DNA of 14,535 nt, from the NCBI GenBank assembly GCA_964465295.1, contig CAYXKC010000035.1, forward strand, positions 1 to 14,535, given 5' to 3'. The notes below the pieces were generated by a model. The model was not told the origin of the DNA. It was given only the letters and a program-made list of their open reading frames with translations, and did not search any database. Below, in pieces: positions 6,124 through 12,297 of the stretch. The position numbers and the translations under genes are program-made. The first letter of the stretch is position 1, and each line of letters begins with the position of its first letter. This DNA is from Methanolacinia sp964465295 (GTDB lineage: Archaea > Halobacteriota > Methanomicrobia > Methanomicrobiales > Methanomicrobiaceae).

Positions 6124-7767
6124 ATGCGAAGCGACGAAGCAAAATCGGGTTATGCAAGGGCAGCCAACAGGTCCCTGATACGGGCGCTCGGGATCTCCGA
6201 CGGCGAGATGGACAAGCCCTTCATCGGCATCGCAAACTCGTGGAACTCGGTTGTTCCGGGGCATCTCCATCTCAGGATGGTCGGGGAGCGTGTCCGCGAG
6301 GGTGTTGCGGCAGGAGGCGGAACGGCCTTTGAGTTCAATACAATAGGAATCTGCGACGGGATCGCGATGGGCCACGAGGGAATGACATACTCCCTGCCAT
6401 CGAGGGAGAACGTGGCAGACGCGGTCGAGCTAATGATCCAGGCCCACAGGTTCGACGGTCTTGTCTGCGTATGCACCTGTGACAAGATCGTCCCCGGAAT
6501 GCTTATGGCCGCAGTGAGGTGCAACATACCTGCAATCGTTATCACAGGCGGGAATATGCTCCCAGGCCACCTGCACGGGTGCGATATCTCGCTTACCGAC
6601 GTCTTTGAGGGTGTAGGGAAGGTCGCTGCCGGGAAGATGAGCGATGAGGAGCTGACAGAGCTCGAGAAGGCGGCAATGCCCGGGTGCGGCAGCTGCCAGG
6701 GGCTTTATACGGCAAACACCATGGCCTGCATGACCGAGGCCATGGGAATGTCGCTTCCCGGGTGTGCGGCCGTCCCTGCAGTTGACGCAGAAAAGATGAG
6801 ACTTGCATACGAGACGGGCGAAAGAGTGATGGAGCTTGTAAAGAAGAACATCCGCCCACGTGATATCGTCACCCCCGAGAGCATGAGGAATGCAATCCGT
6901 GTCGATATGGCCCTCGGCGGATCGACGAATACCGTACTTCATCTAATGGCGATTGCAGAGGAGGCCGAGATCCCGTTCAGCCTGGATGAGTTCTCCGCAA
7001 TCGGCGAGCAGGTGCCCCATATATGCTCGATGCAGCCAGGCGGACCGCACTCGATGCAGGCACTCCACCGTGCAGGAGGAATTCCGGCGGTATTTGCAAG
7101 GCTCCTTCCGCTTCTCTCCGATACGATGACAGTTTCCGGAAAGACGGTAGGGGAGATCGCAGGAAATGTCGGTTACATCAATGGAGATGTAATCAAAACG
7201 ACGGAATCGCCTGTTCACGAGGCAGGCGGACTTAGAATATTAAAGGGCACTCTTGCACCCGACGGCGCTGTGATTAAATGTTCAGCAGTAAATGAAGACA
7301 TGTGGGTGCACAGCGGGCCTGCAAGGGTCTTTGAGAACGAGAAAGAGGCGATGGATGCAATTCTCGGCCGGAAGATCAAAGAAGGCGATGTGCTCATCAT
7401 AAGAAACGAAGGGCCGATCGGCGGACCGGGTATGCCAGAGATGCTCTCCCCTACCTCGGCACTGATGGGAATGGGTTATACGAAGGTCGCCCTGATAACT
7501 GACGGAAGATTCTCGGGCGGGACAAGAGGACCGTGTATAGGTCACGTTGCACCCGAAGCAATGGCAGGAGGGCCAATCGGGCTTGTGGAAGAGGACGATA
7601 CGATCGAGATAGATCTCCACGAAAGAAGGCTAGATCTTGCTGTAAGCCTGGAAGAGATCGAAAAGAGACGGCAGGCCTACACTCCCCCGAAGAGAGAGTT
7701 AAAAGGCGTTCTAGCACGCTATGCAAAGACGGTCGGACAGGCGGACAGAGGCGCCGTCCTGAAATAA
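6124..7767 (+). CDS. ilvD: Dihydroxy-acid dehydratase
   Basis: It dehydrates 2,3-dihydroxy-isovalerate and 2,3-dihydroxy-3-methylvalerate to the 2-keto acids, the third common step of valine, leucine and isoleucine synthesis. The full-length 547 residues show the family landmarks: Fe-S ligands C119 (CTCDK) and C191 (GSCQGLYTANTM), Mg-binding D78 (ICDGIAMG) and D120, K121 which is carbamylated in studied enzymes, and S464 in DGRFSGGTRGP, the proposed catalytic base. The position that holds a third cysteine in [2Fe-2S] plant and mycobacterial enzymes reads VVPGHLHL (43-50), the Gly-His form found in E. coli IlvD, which carries an oxygen-sensitive [4Fe-4S] cluster. The first step enzymes ilvB/ilvN lie 4.5 kb away on the opposite strand; ilvC is not in the window. 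Oligo-T follows the stop directly. Confidence 0.97.
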   Translation: MRSDEAKSGYARAANRSLIRALGISDGEMDKPFIGIANSWNSVVPGHLHLRMVGERVREGVAAGGGTAFEFNTIGICDGIAMGHEGMTYSLPSRENVADAVELMIQAHRFDGLVCVCTCDKIVPGMLMAAVRCNIPAIVITGGNMLPGHLHGCDISLTDVFEGVGKVAAGKMSDEELTELEKAAMPGCGSCQGLYTANTMACMTEAMGMSLPGCAAVPAVDAEKMRLAYETGERVMELVKKNIRPRDIVTPESMRNAIRVDMALGGSTNTVLHLMAIAEEAEIPFSLDEFSAIGEQVPHICSMQPGGPHSMQALHRAGGIPAVFARLLPLLSDTMTVSGKTVGEIAGNVGYINGDVIKTTESPVHEAGGLRILKGTLAPDGAVIKCSAVNEDMWVHSGPARVFENEKEAMDAILGRKIKEGDVLIIRNEGPIGGPGMPEMLSPTSALMGMGYTKVALITDGRFSGGTRGPCIGHVAPEAMAGGPIGLVEEDDTIEIDLHERRLDLAVSLEEIEKRRQAYTPPKRELKGVLARYAKTVGQADRGAVLK

Positions 7768-7775
7768 TTTTTTTT
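7768..7775 (+). terminator. Oligo-T terminator of ilvD
   Basis: Eight consecutive T residues follow the TAA stop with no gap and without a hairpin, an archaeal-type intrinsic terminator. Confidence 0.65.
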
Positions 7776-7837
7776 GGATATTCATCCCTGGATTTACAGA
7801 ATAAAGAGAGGGATAGGTTTCCCCTTTCCCCCTGTCA

Positions 7838-7866
7838 GGGTTTATGCCCATGAAAAAGGGCATCCC
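7838..7866 (-). terminator. Hairpin downstream of the C_GCAxxG_C_C gene
   Basis: ATGCCC (7844-7849) pairs with GGGCAT (7858-7863) around an 8-nt loop, and GGG/CCC (7838-7840 with 7864-7866) extends the stem across a TTT bulge. It begins 5 nt past the stop at 7871. On the minus strand the loop carries a T5 run. It could aid termination or protect the 3' end. Confidence 0.4.
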
Positions 7867-7870
7867 AAAT

Positions 7871-8305
7871 TCAAGGCATCAGCATATCTTCAAGGATTTC
7901 GGCGGCAAGCCGTACATACCGGATACAGTATACCCTCGCCTGTTTTTCCTCCGGTACTAACTTTACTGCTTCAGGATCATTAATGTCGTAACCGAGCAAA
8001 TCGCGGCACATGATAGCTTCCGCCTCTTCTGAAAAACGCCTCTTAAACTCCCTTGCAAGTTCATAGGTCTTCTTCTTTACAATCGCTGCATCACCACTGT
8101 CGTTTACGGAGAGTGCAATTGCCATTACACCCCCGGAAACGGCCCCGCACGTCTCACCCGTAGCCATACCGCTCCCGAACCCTCTTGCAATCCTCCTTGC
8201 AGTGCCGGTTTCCCCGCCGAAGTCCCCGGCAAATGCAAGGATTACTGACTGTGCGCAGTTCAGACCGCTCTTAAAATTTTCCTCTGCAATATCCGCCTTT
8301 TGCAT
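7871..8305 (-). CDS. C_GCAxxG_C_C family putative redox-active protein
   Basis: The 144-residue protein carries the four cysteines that define this family: C17 in GLNCAQSV, C53 in GETCGAVSGGVMA, C100 in MCRDLLGYD and C127 in VYCIRYV. The Gly-rich FGSGMATGETCG segment (43-54) precedes the second cysteine as usual. Members are short cytosolic proteins common in strict anaerobes. They are thought to be redox-active or metal-binding, but no reaction is established. The length is normal, and there is no signal peptide or membrane segment. ATG 8305 lacks a Shine-Dalgarno, and a TATA element at 8324-8333 is about 23 nt upstream. The gene is divergent from the 89-aa unknown gene at 8397, with 91 bp between the starts, so the two could share control. 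Confidence 0.9.
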   Translation of the reverse strand: MQKADIAEENFKSGLNCAQSVILAFAGDFGGETGTARRIARGFGSGMATGETCGAVSGGVMAIALSVNDSGDAAIVKKKTYELAREFKRRFSEEAEAIMCRDLLGYDINDPEAVKLVPEEKQARVYCIRYVRLAAEILEDMLMP

Positions 8306-8323
8306 GCAGAGTCATATGCGGCG

Positions 8324-8333
8324 ATTATATAGA
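8324..8333 (-). promoter_or_regulatory. TATA box of the C_GCAxxG_C_C gene
   Basis: CTATATAATC on the minus strand, centred about 23 nt from ATG 8305, is a strong archaeal TATA match. The predicted transcript has essentially no leader. Confidence 0.55.
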
Positions 8334-8365
8334 ATATTTCCTGACAGTGCAGGGGAAGGCGCAAG

Positions 8366-8376
8366 AGTTTTATTTT
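8366..8376 (+). promoter_or_regulatory. TATA box of the 89-aa gene
   Basis: AGTTTTATTTT is centred about 26 nt before ATG 8397. It helps to choose that ATG over upstream in-frame codons, which would lie inside or before the promoter. Confidence 0.5.
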
Positions 8377-8396
8377 CCGGGCTGTTATTATCGGAC

Positions 8397-8666
8397 ATGA
8401 CATCATATCCCGGGAGGAACGAAGTTAAGTCGAAGACCGAGGCATTGTTTCAAAAATGTTCGCTGGAACAGTTTACAGATATGGAAAAAGAGCTGATTAA
8501 ACTGGGTTATGTCCAGCGGGGAGCGGATCCTGCTTCAGCAGAGTTTTATCACGGGGGTGCAGGACTTCTTCTCGATATCGGGTTCGAAGAAGATGGTCTT
8601 ATCCACTCGTACGAACTGTTAACGACCGAAGAGATGAAGGAAAAACAGAGAAAATTCCGCTGGTGA
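8397..8666 (+). CDS. 89-aa hypothetical protein
   Basis: I do not recognise this family. The 89 residues are hydrophilic and look like a small alpha/beta fold: a helical charged N-terminal half (residues 8-37), a GAGLLLDIGF strand region (54-63), a further strand near 68-75, and a basic C-terminal helix ending RKFRW. There is one cysteine (C21), no signal peptide and no membrane segment. The open frame extends upstream to 8202, but that part overlaps the C_GCAxxG_C_C gene in antisense and contains the promoter. ATG 8397, 26 nt after a TATA box, is therefore the likely start. It is divergent from the C_GCAxxG_C_C gene. Confidence 0.7.
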   Translation: MTSYPGRNEVKSKTEALFQKCSLEQFTDMEKELIKLGYVQRGADPASAEFYHGGAGLLLDIGFEEDGLIHSYELLTTEEMKEKQRKFRW

Positions 8667-8722
8667 CTTTAATCGGGATTATGTCTCCAGCGTTTCAGGG
8701 GTGGAAACAGTCCTGACATCAT

Positions 8723-8824
8723 CTAGAGAGCGTCTTCGTATGTGACCAGCCCGCTCTCTGCCATACGCTCTGCGCCGGTATCCTTCATCTCATTCAGGGT
8801 AACAGCAGGTATTATTCCTGCCAT
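8723..8824 (-). CDS. Possible 33-aa ORF overlapping the end of the zinc-ribbon gene
   Basis: The ORF begins at an ATG inside the last codons of the tandem zinc-ribbon gene, overlapping it by 13 nt including its stop, and ends with TAG. The peptide starts MAGIIPAVTL and ends VTYEDAL. It is acidic and partly amphipathic (NEMKDTGAERMAESG). The overlap would allow translational coupling. There is no strong ribosome site and I do not recognise the peptide. It could be a chance ORF or the remnant of a longer gene. Confidence 0.25.
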   Translation of the reverse strand: MAGIIPAVTLNEMKDTGAERMAESGLVTYEDAL

Positions 8825-9339
8825 CTCGGAAGAGTTGACAGGTACCGGCCAACCATCACCCTTGCCTTTGCGACAGGCATCCCGAGATGCTCTGCCATCA
8901 TAGGCGCATACTTATCAGCAGCCTCGTCCTTTGTAAGACAGGGTTCTGTAAATGCACCCTCCCTGTAACAGTGGATACAATAAACCGGACTCTTCGAACC
9001 GTCTGTTTCTGTTCCGAGATCCTCTTCATTTACAAGAGGCATTCCGCAGCTTTCACACATTTTAATCTCTCTTCCTGCCCATCTTTTAAGGCATGAAAGT
9101 TGTTCTCTGGCAAATTCCACAGCCTTTTGCTGGGGGATATCATACATCTGTGACATTATCGCCCCGCCCTTTTCAGCCATCTTGTCGATTGTGATCCCGG
9201 GTTCGGTGAAGTTCCCGTCACGATAACAGTAGGTGCAGTAATCCTTCGATCTGCCGCCACCTGCCTCTGTTCCAAAGTCCTCTTCCTTTGCCATCGGCAT
9301 ACCGCAGCTCTGGCATGTTTTCATCATATTGTTTCCCAT
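8812..9339 (-). CDS. Tandem zinc-ribbon protein (duplicated CxSCGMP domain)
   Basis: The 175 residues are two copies of one domain, about 7-89 and 93-173. Each copy starts with CxSCGMP (CQSCGMPM; CESCGMPL), continues with EED-GTE and then a YCxxCYR-G-FTEP segment (YCTYCYRDGNFTEP; YCIHCYREGAFTEP). Together these give a four-cysteine zinc ribbon of the putative Zn_ribbon_2 type. A helical region follows each ribbon and ends in a conserved RW (LKRW; LPRW). Family members are usually single-copy, about 80-90 residues, and functionally uncharacterised. The duplication looks old because the copies differ at many positions. A good ribosome site (GGAGG, 9347-9351) is 7 nt upstream of ATG 9339. The protein is cytosolic, and metal or nucleic-acid binding is inference. 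Confidence 0.88.
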   Translation of the reverse strand: MGNNMMKTCQSCGMPMAKEEDFGTEAGGGRSKDYCTYCYRDGNFTEPGITIDKMAEKGGAIMSQMYDIPQQKAVEFAREQLSCLKRWAGREIKMCESCGMPLVNEEDLGTETDGSKSPVYCIHCYREGAFTEPCLTKDEAADKYAPMMAEHLGMPVAKARVMVGRYLSTLPRWQE

Positions 9340-9346
9340 ATCAAAT

Positions 9347-9351
9347 CCTCC
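9347..9351 (-). promoter_or_regulatory. Ribosome binding site of the tandem zinc-ribbon gene
   Basis: GGAGG on the minus strand, 7 nt before ATG 9339, fixes that start over the internal Met codons at residues 5 and 6. Confidence 0.75.
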
Positions 9352-9364
9352 ATGGATCTGTCCT

Positions 9365-9378
9365 GCGGCGATCGCCGC
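9365..9378. promoter_or_regulatory. Perfect 14-bp palindrome upstream of the zinc-ribbon gene
   Basis: GCGGCGATCGCCGC is perfectly self-complementary. It lies 26 nt upstream of ATG 9339 and just downstream of a TATA-like CTTTATTATC on the minus strand (about 9399-9409), where transcription would start. This position fits an operator. A hairpin in the 5' leader is the alternative. Confidence 0.45.
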
Positions 9379-9561
9379 TTCATATTACGGTTATTCCTGC
9401 GGATAATAAAGAGGTGCTGCATGCAGTGAAAGTGCAGATCTATGGAAATATTTACAAAAAGGGTCATAAAAAGAGTCGCTGCCGGCCGGTTTTACATAAT
9501 GTTTAAATTGATATTTCCATATTAATGATTTCACACAGTCTTTGAATAAGCATCACCGGTC

Positions 9562-9642
9562 TCACCTGCGATACTTAAACATATGTGATATCCTTAGATA
9601 CTCGTCTTCGGATAGCCTTTTTGAGGACTTTTCATAGATCAC
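9562..9642 (-). CDS. Candidate 26-aa basic peptide with its own promoter and ribosome site
   Basis: A GTG start at 9642 follows AGGAGG by 7 nt, the strongest ribosome site in the window with that of ilvN. A TATA-like CTTATAAC lies about 45-55 nt upstream. The peptide starts MIYEKSSKRLSEDEY, ends HMFKYRR and is basic and hydrophilic, with no Cys and no membrane segment. I recognise no family. It is divergent from the MFS exporter. It may be a true small protein, a leader peptide, or the surviving start of a decayed gene. Confidence 0.45.
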   Translation of the reverse strand: MIYEKSSKRLSEDEYLRISHMFKYRR

Positions 9643-9649
9643 GTACTCA

Positions 9650-9655
9650 CCTCCT
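9650..9655 (-). promoter_or_regulatory. Strong ribosome binding site for the 26-aa ORF
   Basis: AGGAGG (within AGGAGGTGA) on the minus strand, 7 nt before GTG 9642, has near-perfect complementarity to the 16S rRNA 3' end. No longer gene starts here. Confidence 0.6.
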
Positions 9656-9686
9656 GTTTTGTTCTAATCCTGAATCTGTTGTTTGG

Positions 9687-9697
9687 TTGTTATAAGG
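9687..9697 (-). promoter_or_regulatory. TATA-like element for the 26-aa ORF
   Basis: CCTTATAACAA on the minus strand predicts transcription start near 9665, just upstream of the ribosome site. It lies 30 bp from the divergent MFS promoter. Confidence 0.4.
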
Positions 9698-9726
9698 TAA
9701 ACCCTGAAAAGATTGCACTCCGCGAG

Positions 9727-9738
9727 AAATTTAAAAAC
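9727..9738 (+). promoter_or_regulatory. Promoter (TATA box) of the MFS exporter gene
   Basis: AATTTAAAAACC, preceded by CGAGA as a possible BRE, predicts transcription start near 9760 and a 35-nt leader. A second AT-rich block (9761-9774) about 26 nt before the ATG could alternatively give a leaderless transcript. Confidence 0.5.
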
Positions 9739-9793
9739 CGCCCTTGCAGATAACAATAAGAAATTATTTTTAATTCTACTGAAAAACTGATTC

Positions 9794-11293
9794 ATGAAAA
9801 TTCCCTCCAAAGAATCTCCGGGTGAAAGTTACGGACTTTTGATCCTTGCAATTTCGCTCGCAATATTCATGTCCTCGATCGACGGGACCATCGTCAACAT
9901 CGCACTTCCGACGATATCTGAGTCTTTCGACATCTCTACAAGCACGGTCAGCTGGGTGGCGACCGCATATCTTCTCGTAATGGCGGGATGTGTATTGATA
10001 TTCGGAAAGATTTCAGACATTATCGGTTTTAAGCGAATATTTCTCTCAGGCTTTATTGTATTTACAGTCGGATCGTTCGCCTGCGGCTTCCTCCCCGACA
10101 TTCTAAATTCGTTTGCATCGCTCGTAGGATCAAGGATCTTTCAGGGGATAGGAGGTGCAATGATTACCGCTATCGCCCCCGCAATGGTCACGGCCTTCAT
10201 CCCGATGAAGATGAAAGGAAAGGCGATGGGAATAATTATGACTGTCGCTGCGCTGGGAATGGCGATCGGGCCGACAGTCGGTGGCATTCTGACACAATAC
10301 CTCTCGTGGCACTGGATATTCTTCATCAACGTGCCCATAGGAATAGTCGCGGTACTGCTTGGTGCAAAGGTAATTCCATCCTCCGTAACAGGCAAAGACA
10401 GGGAATTTTCCGGGTTTGACAAAAAAGGCGCACTCCTGATATTTACAGGTCTTGCAACTCTTCTCTTTGCAATATCCGAAGGCCAGGAATTGGGGTGGAC
10501 ATCCCCTTCAATAATCGTCACCCTGATTATCGCGGTAGTCTCCCTCGCTTATTTCGCCATAAACGAACTGAAGGTAAAAGAGCCGCTTCTTGAACTCAGG
10601 CTCTTTAAGAATAGAAATTTCTTCATATCCAACCTGCTGTTTATCCTCGTTTTCTTAAGTTTTTCCGGGATTAACTACCTGCTGCCGTTCTATCTTGAAT
10701 ATGTGCAGGGATTTGACTCGTCCACTGCAGGGCTTATTCTTACATCGCTCTCGTTCGCAATGATGATCGCCGGACTGATCGCCGGCTCACTCTTCAACAG
10801 GACGGGCGGAAGGCCGCTCATTATTGCAGCAGGATTCGTAATCCTTGCCGGATACTATTTCATCATGCACCTTCATGCCGATACCACCACAGCGTTCGTT
10901 ATCGGCTGCCTCATGCTCATCGGTTTCGGACTTGGTATGATGGTAACACCAATATCCAATATGGTCCTTAACTCGGTCGCAAAACAGTACCAGGGGATGG
11001 TATCGAGCCTTACAAGCCTCGAGAGATTCGCACCGCTGACGATAGGCATCGCGATATTCAACCTCATCTTCCTGCAGGGGATTGCACTTATTGCAGAGCA
11101 CAAAGGGGTAACATCCGGGGCGCCGGCAAATATCAAACTTGAGGTCCTCTCTGCAGGTTTCGACCTTGCCTTCTTCGGCGCCTTCATACTGGGTATAATC
11201 ATACTGCTCCTGTCACTCATTGTAAGGCAGGAGATCCACCCTGACTATCTTGAAGAGGACAGGGAAGCGGAAGCATTTGCAGGAATGCTCTGA
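9794..11293 (+). CDS. MFS exporter, DHA2 (14-TMS, EmrB/QacA) type
   Basis: The 499-residue integral membrane protein looks like a proton-driven drug or metabolite exporter. TM1 carries SIDGTIVNIALP (28-39), the motif D1 pattern of 14-helix exporters. Motif A is GKISDIIGFKR (71-81), and motif C, typical of antiporters, is within AIGPTVGGILTQYLSWHW (157-174). The length and the run of hydrophobic helices to residue about 480 fit 14 segments; the tail (HPDYLEEDREAEAF) is acidic and cytosolic. The substrate cannot be told from sequence. ATG 9794 starts before TM1 and has no clear Shine-Dalgarno. No regulator gene of the TetR or MarR type is adjacent, which is unusual for drug exporters. The stop is 4 bp from the convergent mscS-family stop. 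Confidence 0.92.
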   Translation: MKIPSKESPGESYGLLILAISLAIFMSSIDGTIVNIALPTISESFDISTSTVSWVATAYLLVMAGCVLIFGKISDIIGFKRIFLSGFIVFTVGSFACGFLPDILNSFASLVGSRIFQGIGGAMITAIAPAMVTAFIPMKMKGKAMGIIMTVAALGMAIGPTVGGILTQYLSWHWIFFINVPIGIVAVLLGAKVIPSSVTGKDREFSGFDKKGALLIFTGLATLLFAISEGQELGWTSPSIIVTLIIAVVSLAYFAINELKVKEPLLELRLFKNRNFFISNLLFILVFLSFSGINYLLPFYLEYVQGFDSSTAGLILTSLSFAMMIAGLIAGSLFNRTGGRPLIIAAGFVILAGYYFIMHLHADTTTAFVIGCLMLIGFGLGMMVTPISNMVLNSVAKQYQGMVSSLTSLERFAPLTIGIAIFNLIFLQGIALIAEHKGVTSGAPANIKLEVLSAGFDLAFFGAFILGIIILLLSLIVRQEIHPDYLEEDREAEAFAGML

Positions 11294-11297
11294 ATAA

Positions 11298-12242
11298 CTA
11301 TTTTTTTATAATCTCCACCGTATGATTTCCTGAAATCTCATAACTCTCGCTTGCGACTCTATAGCTGTCCGATGACGCTATATCATCAAGGATCTTTCTG
11401 TTGAGAATATCGCTTACTGCCCTTCTGTTCCTTGATTCAGAGACATATCTTATCCCAAGCTGCACCCAGTTGTCGGTTAGCCTTACATAGACTGCAGGTT
11501 CGGTAACCTTTTTCGGGAGATAGTATTTTTCACCGAGCCGTTCTACCTCTCTTTCGGCCTGGATAGTTAAATCACCGGTCTCTGCCTTGATTATCCCGAG
11601 GAAATTTTCGATTGCCGCCTTCCAGTTGCTGTCATATGTAAGGGGGATTGTTATCTCATCCCACACGAAGTTGTGATCTTTTGTGTAATTGTATATCTTC
11701 GAGTTGATTACAATTGAATTGGGCATCACCACGATGCGCCCGGTGGGCTGATCTGCATCGACCCAGCCCTGGATCTCCATCATAGTCGTATTCATGATGC
11801 CCACATCCATAATGTCCCCGGATGTCCCGTCCACCTCGATGCGATCTCCGATCCTGTAGACTCCCGTAAGGGCGATGATTATTCCGCCTACAAAATTCCT
11901 GAAGAGATCCTGCAGGGCGATTGCGATTCCGGCGGCGATAATACCATAAGAGATTACCAGAGATTCGGTATTCTCCACCCATACCTGCAGCATTACGATA
12001 AAGAAGGCAACGGCCGACAGTATCAAAAAGCCCTTGTTGAAAGTGTACTGGGTTTTCCGGTCCTTAATCACCCGTATAGCCACAGTATTCGTGACAAGGC
12101 TGTAAAATGCAAAGATTAAACCCGTGAATAGAAGTGAAAGGAAAGCCCTGTAAAGAAGCGGTTCTATAAAGTATTTATTAAGGAACCAGAATACCCCTGC
12201 ACCGGCGAAGAGTGAAACCGGAATAAGATAATCTCTCAGCAT
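11298..12242 (-). CDS. MscS-family mechanosensitive ion channel
   Basis: With the start at 12242 the protein has 314 residues: hydrophobic helices near 5-26, 31-56 and 70-89, then a Gly/Ala-rich pore helix (97-125, YGIIAAGIAIALQDLFRNF) that runs into the family signature GVYRIGDRIEVDGTSGDI (127-144). A cytosolic beta and alpha/beta vestibule domain follows. MscS channels open under membrane tension and release solutes on osmotic downshock. The frame is open to 12329, but that extension overlaps the end of ilvN by 32 nt and spans its oligo-T terminator and the TATA box at 12264-12275, so ATG 12242 is preferred. It probably forms a leaderless single-gene transcript. It is convergent with the MFS gene. 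Confidence 0.92.
   Translation of the reverse strand: MLRDYLIPVSLFAGAGVFWFLNKYFIEPLLYRAFLSLLFTGLIFAFYSLVTNTVAIRVIKDRKTQYTFNKGFLILSAVAFFIVMLQVWVENTESLVISYGIIAAGIAIALQDLFRNFVGGIIIALTGVYRIGDRIEVDGTSGDIMDVGIMNTTMMEIQGWVDADQPTGRIVVMPNSIVINSKIYNYTKDHNFVWDEITIPLTYDSNWKAAIENFLGIIKAETGDLTIQAEREVERLGEKYYLPKKVTEPAVYVRLTDNWVQLGIRYVSESRNRRAVSDILNRKILDDIASSDSYRVASESYEISGNHTVEIIKK
11301..11307 (+). terminator. Oligo-T tract ending the MFS transcript, inside the mscS 3' end
   Basis: T7 starts 7 nt past the MFS stop. On the other strand the same bases are the final Lys-Lys codons (AAA AAA) of the mscS-family gene, so one short segment serves both genes. Confidence 0.55.
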
Positions 12243-12263
12243 GAAGCGGAATTGTAGGGGTTC

Positions 12264-12275
12264 GTATATATATTT
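12264..12275 (-). promoter_or_regulatory. TATA box of the mscS-family gene
   Basis: AAATATATATAC on the minus strand, a near-consensus archaeal TATA box, is centred 27 nt upstream of ATG 12242. It places transcription start at the start codon and rules against the longer open frame. Confidence 0.7.
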
Positions 12276-12290
12276 TGCCTGATTTTTAGG

Positions 12291-12297
12291 AAAAAAA
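12291..12297 (-). terminator. Oligo-T terminator of ilvBN
   Basis: T7 on the minus strand follows the ilvN TAA directly. The mscS promoter starts about 15 bp further on, so the two units are tightly packed but separate. Confidence 0.6.

Larger units (their letters stand above)
9340..9793. other. 454-bp region without a conventional gene
   Basis: The gap holds the leader and palindrome of the zinc-ribbon gene (9347-9409), a CTGCATGCAG palindrome (9417-9426), a CCGGCCGG palindrome (9482-9489) and a short oligo-A stretch near 9469-9473 that reads as T5 on the minus strand. It also holds the 26-aa ORF with its promoter (9562-9697) and the MFS promoter (9727-9738). I see no tRNA or other structured RNA that I can name. 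Confidence 0.6.

Noticed and set aside
6430..6942. Minus-strand open frame (170 codons) opposite ilvD
   Set aside because: It lies fully inside ilvD, and its Cys/His-rich look comes from reading conserved ilvD codons backwards. It has no ribosome site or promoter.
8202..8396. N-terminal extension of the 89-aa gene
   Set aside because: The extra codons overlap the C_GCAxxG_C_C gene in antisense and contain the TATA element that best explains a start at 8397.
8692..8708. GTTTC/GAAAC hairpin after the 89-aa gene
   Set aside because: Only a 5-bp stem with a 7-nt loop and no T-run; chance is likely.
9503..9553. 16-aa ORF after the 26-aa ORF
   Set aside because: It has ATG and a weak upstream AGGTGA, but it is too short and unsupported to list as a gene.
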